Origin: Incurvaria masculella
Taxonomy: Eukaryota; Arthropoda; Insecta; Lepidoptera; Incurvariidae
DNA: 64,000 nt
Assembly: GCA_946894095.1 (NCBI GenBank)
Contig: OX335655.1
Span: 12,958,001-13,022,000, forward strand
Reading direction: 5' to 3'
Position numbers and translations under genes: made by a program. The notes under the pieces are model-generated. The model did not search any database. It was not told the origin of the DNA and worked only from the letters and a program-made list of their open reading frames with translations. Of this stretch, positions 59,001 through 64,000 are shown one piece after another (position 1 is the stretch's first letter; the number at the start of each line of letters is the position of its first letter).

Positions 59001-61263
59001 TACCTAATGATGAATAAAATGTTTGTTTGGAAATATTCATACCTATTAATCATGCAAAAATAACCAGTAGGTATGATTTTATTAAAAACTTGAATGCAAT
59101 GAAAGTGATATCTGTAACTTCATTCGCATATTGCTAGGAAATGCAACCAAAGATTTGTTCAGTTTTTGCTTAATTCACATGAGTAAAACTAGTAGTTGCA
59201 TTCCATACTGGTTTCAGCCATTTAGATTATGATTTTTTTTCGGTCATGATAAAGCATCTTTAAATGGGCATTGCTCCATAACGCAACCAAATTTTTGTTC
59301 AGTTTTTGCGTAATTCACATGAGTACAACTAGTATTTGCGCTCCATACTGTTTTCAGCCATTTACGTTATGATTTTTTTTTGGTCATGATAACGAGTTTT
59401 TCAGGCGCAATATCTAGCTAACGCAACCACTTGAGGCAGGCAGACCGGCATATTTGGCATCGGGGGGTCGTTCCCTAACCTGTGAACCTAGTTTCAGCCA
59501 TTTACCTTATCATTCCCTAAAATGTCGTGACCTCCTAGACTACTAGTAAAGTACTAGTAAACGTCATGACAAACCTGTGACGAAGATCATGGTGGAGATG
59601 ATGTTGCTGCGGTCGGGGTCCTCGTCCGCCATGCACAGCGCCGGGCACAGAATGAACGGGATCGCTACGATAGCGCCGATCATTGTCAGGTAGTGCTGCA
59701 AAACAATACAGTAGACGAAGTGATACGCTGAGGTTGAAATCCAGGTTCTATGACGATACAGTCCTATTGCATTGATTCTATATACTCGTCAGAGGCTTTG
59801 GCTATAATTTCGGGTGTAAGAAAAGTTCAATATGTGTATGAAAGTTTTTTATGCAAACTGATCACAAAGCGTTATTGGTTCTTTTCTAATTATTGGGAAA
59901 TGTACAATCACGGCAATTTATTCATTAACTCAGTGATTTCTAAGAGTGATTCCACATATTTTTACATAATAATGCATTTACCGTCGTTGTCAAAAATTGG
60001 CTTCATACGATAGAAGATTGTCTCAAGTATTTAATATTTATTGATTTGGTTTGCTTGCTGGTTCGAGACCAGCCTTGCTCAATACATATTTAGTTACATT
60101 TGCATTGTTTAAATATGATGAGTTTGTTTGGACACAAGTTAATAATAATTTTGATCCAGATTGGTCACAAACTTAGTCAAACTGACACGACAATGTGCTC
60201 GTAAGCGAATGTCATGTTTAAACTTGGATTTATAGCCTTCTATTGATATAAACTATTGTTGTTAAACCTACTTGTAAACTGGTGCTAATCCCTACAATAA
60301 ACTTATGCAAGTGTAAATGAACGACAGCCCGAGGTTGTGAGGACAAGAGTTGGCGTGGAGAAGACACGATTGTGTTAATTGAAACAGGTATCTTATCTTG
60401 AACCATTGTGGAATTCCGTTTTTGATGCGATCTCGGCTGTTTATTTAGAGCTCTTCTGGGTAGAACTAGCCGCTTGTCAAGTTTATTTGAGGCACATCAT
60501 AAAATTTTGTCTCAATATTCGAATATCGAAAAAAACTGTGGTTTGGTTGCGCGGATATAGTCGACCGCTATCTTTCTCTGAGTCTGACCTGATCTGCCTG
60601 GGAACATGGCGCCCTGGGACATTGAGGCAGTTGGATTCAATTAGTTTTCCCAGGATTGGAACGATATCGAACCTGCAATGCCATGAATATGCAGAGGTAC
60701 CAAGGTGGGGTGTCGTCGATGCCGTAGGTGATATCCGAGCGGCGCTCCCTTGCATTCTCCTGCTTCCCTGGTACCGAATCAGCTGATGAATCCTCTTCGT
60801 TCTGGAAATAAATTCCTTTCTGTGGATTTCTGTGAATTTTGGTTTTTTTTCCCGACCGAAGCACATGCCACAGCAATTTATTTCTATATCATCTACAGCC
60901 AAAGGACCATGGTATCTGGGGTAATTAAGCCTACAATGTTATATACCATATTTCCTTGGTAAGGGATCTGGTATCTAAACTAGGTCTTTCTATTTTCCTA
61001 ATCTCCTAAGTCTCTAAATCTCCTAATCTCCTACGTAGCGAGTTCGTCGTAGTGTCAGCTGAAAGAAGACATAGTAAAGAAAATAACAACGTTGTCTTGG
61101 GGCGGTTTGCAAATGTGTAGCGAATGAGTGACGAAAGAAGGACGAAATAGATTTACAGAGCAGAAATGAATGGAATCGTGTCGTGCCCGGGTTACCTAGG
61201 AGAACTTACCACGGCCAGATTGACGAAGCAATCCGTAATGTAGCACCCATCATCGTAGACCAT
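40916..61263 (-). CDS. SLC23-family nucleobase-ascorbate transporter, 13 exons, 600 aa
   Basis: Exons from 5' to 3': 61210-61263, 60673-60801, 59575-59695, 52837-53070, 48162-48297, 47461-47581, 46529-46670, 45930-46043, 45229-45368, 43585-43732 (one of six alternative copies), 42739-42960, 42115-42238, 40916-41033. They total 1803 bases with matching phases at every junction. The product is a multi-pass plasma-membrane carrier; family members move ascorbate or nucleobases, mostly driven by sodium or protons. Landmarks: YGIDDTPPWYLCIFMALQ before the first helix, PIVQGGTISFLVP, SQHWGIAAG, FSQCMADVSVPMPAYRKG, GNGTNTFGENVGAIGVTK (holding the NAT signature ENVGAIGVTK at about residues 388-397), YDFPAGMTYIRR and SFLPFMPTYQPGK. 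The length is normal for the family. The introns are filled with transposons. The substrate cannot be read from sequence. The first exon is the least certain. Confidence 0.93.
42115..42238 (-). CDS. SLC23 exon 12
   Basis: Acceptor GCTGGCCAG, donor CGCAG|GTAACG. Encodes DEERGLAAWGR to YDFPAGMTYIRR, the family's cytoplasmic C-terminal stretch. Phases 1 in, 2 out. Confidence 0.88.
42739..42960 (-). CDS. SLC23 exon 11
   Basis: Begins with GLSALQYIDLNSSRNLYIVG and contains FSLFFPLVLTRWM and the last helix region to DNLIPG. Acceptor TTGTACAG, donor CCTG|GTCAGT. Phase 1 on both sides. Confidence 0.92.
43585..43732 (-). CDS. SLC23 exon 10, canonical copy
   Basis: VGSRRVVQWAAALMVVQG followed by the helix ending FCVMFGMIAAF. 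It starts at phase 0 right after the NAT signature exon and ends at phase 1, giving FGMIAAFGLSALQYID across the next junction. It is the last of the tandem copies in transcript order. It has Met in FCVMFGMI, the residue I expect for the family, where the other five full copies have Lys. Confidence 0.88.
43585..44768 (-). repeat. 191-bp tandem array of SLC23 exon 10: six full copies plus one partial
   Basis: The unit is a 148-bp exon plus a 43-bp spacer. Full exon copies are at 43585-43732, 43776-43923, 43967-44114, 44158-44305, 44349-44496 and 44540-44687. A 38-base partial copy at 44731-44768 abuts SINE sequence. Every full copy keeps the acceptor TGCGCAG (one reads GCACACAG just upstream) and the donor TTCG|GTGCGC. 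Protein differences are few: Met/Lys in FCV(M/K)FG, AAF/ATF, one Ala-to-Lys (44349 copy), one Gly-to-Cys (44540 copy) and one Met-to-Ile (43967 copy). Confidence 0.93.
44775..45165 (-). mobile_element. SINE fragments next to the exon array
   Basis: 44775-44850 is body sequence (TTGCCGCTTCATCTC). 44890-45165 is tail and body (TGGATGGCTAATCG, ATGCCAGGACCTTCC). Insertion here truncates the outermost exon copy. Confidence 0.6.
45229..45368 (-). CDS. SLC23 exon 9, NAT signature
   Basis: DAPPPPLHAINRGLGTEGLG, then the loop GLWGSGNGTNTFGENV and GAIGVTK. Holds the signature of the nucleobase-ascorbate transporter family. Acceptor GCGTTGTAG, donor CCAAG|GTTAAG, phases 1 and 0. Confidence 0.93.
45930..46043 (-). 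CDS. SLC23 exon 8
   Basis: GQWGAPTVSLAGVLGMLAGV to ESISYYPTTARMC. Acceptor CCCCGGCAG, donor GTG|GTAAGC, phase 1 on both sides. Confidence 0.93.
46249..46503 (+). mobile_element. GTCY MITE in SLC23 intron 7
   Basis: GGTTCCGTACCCAAAGGGTG start, short (GTCC)n, CAGGGCTGTATCTCATGAAC. Confidence 0.8.
46529..46670 (-). CDS. SLC23 exon 7
   Basis: VLLTISIMWMICLALTLSEY to IIEDAPWFRVPYP. Acceptor GATCTTTCAG, donor CCCCG|GTAACT, phases 0 and 1. A SINE tail fragment lies at 46725-46770 in the preceding intron. Confidence 0.93.
46984..47321. mobile_element. 340-bp MITE in SLC23 intron 6
   Basis: AGTCTCAGTTGTCACCTAAA start and TTTAGGTGAGAACTGAGACT end. Closely similar to 16961-17300. Confidence 0.8.
47461..47581 (-). 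CDS. SLC23 exon 6
   Basis: TFILLTIFSQCMADVSVPMP, AYRKGVGLQLTWFPLFKLFP. Acceptor GTGCCGGCAG; donor TTTCCG|GTCAGT; phases 2 and 0. Confidence 0.93.
48162..48297 (-). CDS. SLC23 exon 5, followed by a GC-AG intron
   Basis: GYFGIFGALLRLVTPLTIVP to SQHWGIAAG. The acceptor is GTGTGCGCAG. The reading frame into exon 6 (GG|T ACC TTC) requires the donor GG|GCAAGT, a consensus-like GC donor. The nearby GTATAC site two bases further would break the frame. Confidence 0.9.
48364..49292 (+). repeat. 5' LTR, 929 bp
   Basis: Starts TGTTGGCGACGG and ends CCGTCGCTAACA (imperfect inverted termini). The first ~170 bp are AT-rich with AATAAA near 48475; the rest is GC-rich leader. An initiator-like TCAGTC lies near 48707. 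I see no difference from the 3' LTR, so insertion is very recent. The 147-codon frame at 48659-49102 exists in both LTRs and has no recognised domain. Confidence 0.92.
49318..51684 (+). CDS. 788-aa tandem-repeat protein of the LTR element
   Basis: Begins 26 bases after the 5' LTR. Residues 1-34 are polar. About 35-150 is a charged, probably coiled-coil region (LERRRVDEERKRDEEEAKQA). About 165-660 consists of 34-residue repeats encoded by a 102-bp unit: landmarks AAPAAPAAAGPPAATSL, then a variable V(V/G)(S/A)(P/T)TSGL and a conserved CRT. Repeat landmarks fall at 49911 and every 102 bases to 50931, then 51057, 51159 and 51261 (one 24-base insertion). The C-terminal 130 residues are Arg/Lys-rich (SRRRRGRVKNKTKA). 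It occupies the gag position but has no zinc knuckle or recognisable capsid domain. Possibly a gag replacement that binds RNA through its basic tail. GC content is far above the flanks. Confidence 0.75.
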   Translation: MSATRTARNQTTRAEEPASPCTTGSAPCVPLLHDDELERAKMLLATLEAASKSFEDAMSLERPAASIARGRAWLARAALQVIEEVARLERRRVDEERKRDEEEAKQAKLLADEEMEQVKKLVYQRLAEKRAAIMADYAADCARHREKARADAWSPPLLTGGSAGVPPVATTLIGSSSGLKHVATACRTSAPAAAGPPAATSLVVSPTSGLISAATTCRTAAPAAPAAAGPPAATSLVVSPTSGLISAATTCRTAAPAAPAAAGPPAATSLVVSPTSGLISAATTCRTAAPAAPAAAGPPAATSLILSPTSVLLHAATECRTAAPAAPAAAGPPAATSLVGATTSRLISAATTCRTAAPATPVAAGPPAATCLVGATTSGLICTATAGRTAAPAAPAAAGPPAATSLVGATTSGLISAASEYRTAAPAAPAAAGPPAATSLILSPTSVLLHAATECRTAAPAAPAAAGPPAATSLVGATTSRLISAATTCRTAAPATPVAAGPPAATCLVGATTSGLICTATAGRTAAPAAPAAAGPPAATSLIGATTSGLKHVATECRTAAPTACRTPAPAAPAPAEPPAATSLIVSPTSVLLHAATECRTAAPAAPAAAGPPAATSLFGATTSGLICTATAGRTAAPAAPAAAGPPVATSLVGATTTVLVGPTNVPQLAPPPAPASRRRRGRVKNKTKAAASPKRNTSSPEKRLAKSVTARRTAPATAHAPSRRFTVPPVAPVRRRPPRHNQRTRRPMESPRHKELARDETNRGAEEYPQGIKNPPSQPTKHLGRSR
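49890..51290 (+). repeat. 102-bp coding minisatellite, about 14 units
   Basis: Exact 102-base spacing over eleven units, then one of 126. A higher-order block of four units (408 bp) starting near 50217 is repeated from near 50625 with almost no changes. Confidence 0.92.
51790..52718 (+). repeat. 3' LTR, 929 bp
   Basis: Same sequence as 48364-49292 as far as I can compare by eye. Followed directly by ACTTC. Confidence 0.92.
52837..53070 (-). CDS. SLC23 exon 4
   Basis: GLITWLQSTFGCRLPIVQGG to CELSGAIAVSALFQLFLG. Contains the conserved PIVQGGTISFLVPTLAIL stretch. Acceptor CACTCCTCAG, donor CTCG|GTTAGT, phase 1 on both sides. Confidence 0.93.
53334..53489 (+). mobile_element. GCACGAA MITE, copy 5
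   Basis: GGGCCGAGTGCACGAAAGG start; CTTCGTGCAATCGGGGCC end. In SLC23 intron 3. Confidence 0.75.
53870..53997 (+). mobile_element. SINE body fragment
   Basis: GTGTTTTCCATTCAGTTCAA and GGTCCTGGTATGGC, cut by the following GTCY MITE. Confidence 0.55.
53996..54276 (-). mobile_element. GTCY MITE, inside foldback left arm
   Basis: ACCGGCCAAGTGCGAGTCGG start; CACCCTTTGGGTACGGAACC end. It has almost no GGAC repeat left. Confidence 0.75.
54545..54649 (-). pseudogene. THAP-type zinc-finger N-terminal fragment
   Basis: From an ATG at 54649 the frame reads MSNHH..., CCVNGCHSTRKN and LTFFTLPK. A Cys pair near the N-terminus followed by an FF-x-LP motif is the start of a THAP domain, found in P-element-type transposases and host DNA-binding proteins. 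The later Trp, Cys and His of the domain are absent, and after about residue 35 the frame loses similarity. Confidence 0.4.
55903..55922 (+). repeat. (TTTC)n microsatellite
   Basis: Short (TTTC)n run after CAATAAAGAATTTC, a typical tail of a Lepidoptera interspersed repeat. Confidence 0.6.
56175..56915 (-). pseudogene. Penelope-like element GIY-YIG endonuclease and 3' end
   Basis: The minus frame 56915-56616 has GVYKVPSSCEKSYIGQTKRS, a GIY-YIG-type nuclease core with Cys changes, then KSAICEHAFNNRNNHWIRF and INIEKQYIPRLV, all typical of the C-terminal endonuclease of Penelope-like retroelements. After a stop and frameshift the frame goes on with FNRDDSWKLSACWSPLLAKY. Near 56300 the minus strand has CTAATGA, a GTCCAC/GTGGAC stem and GAAACG, a decayed hammerhead-like core. 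The RT itself is not recognised. 56990-57240 may be more of the element. Confidence 0.7.
57246..57290. repeat. Perfect hairpin, 17-bp stem, 11-nt loop
   Basis: TAACGTTTCAATCCATG and its exact complement around an 11-base loop, followed by AACGTTA repeats. Confidence 0.7.
57398..57500 (+). mobile_element. SINE tail fragment
   Basis: GGAAGGTCCTGGCATGG and GGTATTAGCCATCCAATG. 57500-58470 is otherwise unrecognised apart from a short duplicate of arm sequence at 58170-58200. Confidence 0.6.
59575..59695 (-). CDS. SLC23 exon 3
   Basis: HYLTMIGAIVAIPFILCPAL to SNIISTMIFVT. First transmembrane helix region. Acceptor TTGTTTTGCAG, donor ACAG|GTTTGT; phases 0 and 1. Strong family match. Confidence 0.94.
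60673..60801 (-). CDS. SLC23 exon 2
   Basis: NEEDSSADSVPGKQENARER then RSDITYGIDDTPPWYLCIFM and ALQ. Acceptor TTTATTTCCAG, donor TTGCAG|GTTCGA, phase 0 on both sides. The frame is also open upstream to an ATG at 60876, so an unspliced alternative start is possible. Confidence 0.88.
61210..61263 (-). CDS. SLC23 exon 1, likely start
   Basis: ATG at 61263 after an in-frame TGA, 18 codons (MVYDDGCYITDCFVNLAV), then the strong donor GTG|GTAAGTT. Phase 0 fits exon 2. N-termini of this family are poorly conserved, so support is from structure only. Confidence 0.55.
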
Positions 61264-62005
61264 GTATGAAAAGATGTTTGTAGAGGAAGCTGTATCTCCT
61301 CAAAAGATGTCCGTATTTTTCGTATACTTACATTCTTACGAGAATTTGCAGCAAATATCTGGACATTCGCTATAATAAAATATGAGAAGGAATATTCCAC
61401 AACATCAATGCTTTGCGGAATATTCATTTTAGGAGAGAAGATAATCATCATTAATGGCCTGTGAACAATTCCTTGACTGCTGAAAATTATGCCCGCCAGT
61501 AAAGCCGCTTCGAGTTTTCACCGAAGCGTTAATATGGGTTTGAACTGTAACATTATCTGTTGTTTCGATCTTCAAATCGAAATATCTAAAAAAATACGTC
61601 GATCTGTCCGAAATTAATAGACTTTGGCACCGTTCGACCGAACGCCATGAATGTTCACGGAGAAGGTTTTTATTCCATCCATTATCTTGTGAATCGCCAC
61701 CAGATGTCGCTGCAGCATATCAACTTCTATACAGTTCAACCGATAGCCATGAAAATAGGTCTAATTGGATATTGGGGGGTGGAGTTTTTTTTGCGATACT
61801 CAGCCTCAGTGTTATGACATTTAAGCTGACTGTGATAAATATACATTCAATTAGGAATAATCAGGCGATAATGCGCCATATTTTACGATTTTCCGATCGG
61901 AACTAGTTCTGTGGGGAGAACCTTTACCGGGCAAGCAACAGCGACGCACAGCACCTTGTCTGTCTACATGTCTTGATAGGTATTTTTTATAATACTGGAA
62001 ATTGA
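61264..62005. other. Upstream region of SLC23, no promoter identified
   Basis: No GC-rich island or clear promoter motif. No repeat family recognised. Confidence 0.4.
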
Positions 62006-62009
62006 TACC

Positions 62010-62245
62010 ACACCTACTTAGATATTAGCCCAACACACCTTATAGGATCTAGGTGCCATGCCAGAATCTTTTTTATATTGTACGGTAACATTGAACAAGA
62101 TATATTTTTTAAATATTGGCAATTTGAATTTCATTCTACCATGGTTTATTCAATACGATGGTACCAATCTGGGCGGGATTAACCCTACCACCTAGTAAGC
62201 AAGGCAAGGGGCCTACAGTTTAACGACTCCGAATCACTAACGACG
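62010..62245 (-). mobile_element. SINE tail and body, diverged
   Basis: ATTAGCCCAACACACCTTAT, TAGGTGCCATGCCAGAATC and GATGGTACCAATCTGGGCGG mark the family on the minus strand. Confidence 0.6.
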
Positions 62246-62249
62246 ACAT

Positions 62250-64000
62250 GCACGGAAAGAAATGCAGTGGGCCCAATCGTATTATTTGTACGTGCCGGAA
62301 CCCACACAGGACAAATTGTGTAATCTTCTTACCGTATCGCAACGAGGAGGCCGCTGCTCCAGGGTAATTTGGACGCCATCCCGCATTATCATTCGATTTC
62401 TACGAAACAACCACAGAGTAATTAGCATTCATATGCAGAATTTAAACGACGCGACCTGAGGGTAATTACGTGTATGTTCGCACTGTCACTTCAAGATTGA
62501 AGAAGTGAAGTGAAGTGTGAAGAGTGAAGTGTATTACAATTTGAACGAGGCTCTCTCCGATAAAACGCTCTTTAGTGACAATATTCTAGGACAAGTACAT
62601 AATTGTACCATTTATATTAATTTTATTTTGACATTGCCACTATTAATAATATTGTTATTAATTTATTCGTATTTTGTATGTTTGTATTATCTTAACTTGA
62701 TACACTTTATCTGTATCAAAATTTACGAGGGCTCTGTACACCCGACATAGCTGTTAAGTTGACGAAGGTATTTACACCCGAAAAATCTCGCTATAAATAC
62801 TCAATATGCATAATTATTAGGTTATTAGGTTAAGTAATTTATAATTTAAGACTTTTCACATGGTTGTTATTTCCTCGTAGTTTTTAGTTCTTTGCCTTAG
62901 ACCGTTCTACCAAAAGTAAGTTTGGCTGTAGCATTTAGGTATGAAATCATAATTGCGTTATATCATTAATGTGGAGAAAAAAAGCGGCAAAAATAAACAT
63001 AATTTATAGACCAGTGAAGATTCTTTGCTTTCTACTTCACTGGTTGATCGAATCCGCGGATCAATCAAATTGTGACATGCCTTAGTGTAGTTTAGTGTAG
63101 TTTGACTACCAGAAGTTGAATAAATAAATGAAATTAAATTAAATTGCAAATGTTATAATCGTCATTATACTTAACAGGTTTCATTTTGTAGATACAGAAC
63201 AACTAATAGTGCATAATAGGTTCATTAGTGGTTATAAGCCATTATAAGCGAACAAAATTCTTTAGAAGTTTGTATGAAAAACTAAACGTTACATGACGTT
63301 CCAGGTAGACTGAGTTTAAGTAGGCTGGGTAACCTATAATTTAATTCTACATGTTGTCAATAATTATTTGCAATCTAGAAACACGAATAATCTTTCTGCT
63401 GGAAAATGTATCGATTTTAAAAAACATTTTTGTAACACACAAAACCAGTTAGATCCAAATATACTTACGAATTTTACTCGTACACACTAATTCCGCCCCA
63501 ACTCCTCCGCCATACCTACTAATTTTAACGTCGTGAGAAGTGTAGCCTTGTACGCGTACTAGAGTGGTACCTACTTATAATCGTGCGTATAATTTGAAAA
63601 GCTTGATAACATACCCTGTAGGTATCTTAAGCTAAGTAACCATTTAATGATCTACGACTTTTGCCCAAACTTAAAGAAAAAATCCCGTACATTTTCAGAT
63701 TAGCAAATTATGTTGATGTTTTTCGAGTTTCCGCAAAAAAAATCCAACAAAAGTTTGAGACACAGCAAATGATTATATTTCAAATTGACTCTGTTTATCG
63801 TAGCAATAAAACACGAGCACACACTTCGTTGCGGTTCAATCACAACTGAGCTATGTCTGTCTGCAGCGTAGCCACTTAGCGACACAAATTGTGTAACGTT
63901 TACTGAACCAACAATAATTACATATTGACACCACTTGAGCCGCCATCGGAGGGCGGTTTACGTAATTTTATCCAAATATAAAATAGTAACAAACAGCACA
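62250..64000. other. AT-rich DNA, nothing recognised
   Basis: No gene, element end or RNA recognised. Confidence 0.5.

Larger units (their letters stand above)
53519..59536. mobile_element. About 6-kb foldback element with long inverted arms
   Basis: Ends GGAGGCCACGTCATTTTTGG and the mirror ATGTCGTGACCTCC match the termini of the MITEs at 14879 and 20443. The left arm is 53519-53637 plus 54820-55820, split by about 1.2 kb of inserted DNA. The right arm is 58475-59536. The arms mirror each other over about 1 kb (for example GGTCCGCGCTCGAG, ATACAATGCGATTCAAATAA). The subterminal word TAACGTAAATGGCTGAAA recurs. The centre holds a Penelope fragment and a SINE and no transposase. It fills most of SLC23 intron 3; its right end is 38 bases from the donor of exon 3. 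Confidence 0.75.

Overview
This is eukaryotic nuclear DNA, almost certainly from a moth or butterfly. It has split genes with GT-AG introns, AT-rich intergenic DNA, islands of GC-rich coding sequence, and a dense load of small repeats. These include MITEs carrying (GTCC)n microsatellites, SINEs with tRNA-like or 5S-rRNA-like heads, a mariner, Penelope and LINE relics, and an LTR retrotransposon. The species cannot be read from the sequence. No rRNA or tRNA gene, CRISPR array or bacterial operon is present.

Two protein genes are supported, both on the minus strand. (1) A single-exon coding region at 8486-9370 encodes a 294-residue two-pass membrane protein I do not recognise. Its splice acceptor lies beside a perfect 19-bp inverted repeat, and a GC-rich segment near 34.2-34.4 kb could be its distant first exon. 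(2) A complete SLC23 (nucleobase-ascorbate transporter) gene spans 61263 down to 40916. Thirteen exons join in phase at every junction to give 600 codons plus a stop, including the NAT signature ENVGAIGVTK. One junction needs a GC-AG intron. The exon after the signature lies in a 191-bp tandem array of six full copies and one partial copy.

Layout: 1-8 kb is repeat relics and AT-rich DNA. 8-9.6 kb is the membrane-protein gene. 11-22 kb is a cluster of MITEs and SINEs, with two 542-bp TTAA elements back to back and a 105-bp minisatellite made from a SINE head. 22-26 kb has a GTCY MITE and a mariner with one frameshift. 26-40 kb is mostly unrecognised DNA with scattered MITEs. 40.9-61.3 kb is the SLC23 gene, whose introns hold a 4.36-kb LTR element (identical 929-bp LTRs, ACTTC target duplication) and a roughly 6-kb foldback element with about 1-kb inverted arms and a Penelope endonuclease fragment inside. 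61.3-64 kb has one SINE and nothing else recognised.

The most unusual item is the LTR element. It has intact ends, primer site and polypurine tract but no protease, RT, RNase H or integrase. It carries one 788-codon frame made largely of 102-bp repeats, so it would have to move using enzymes supplied by another element.
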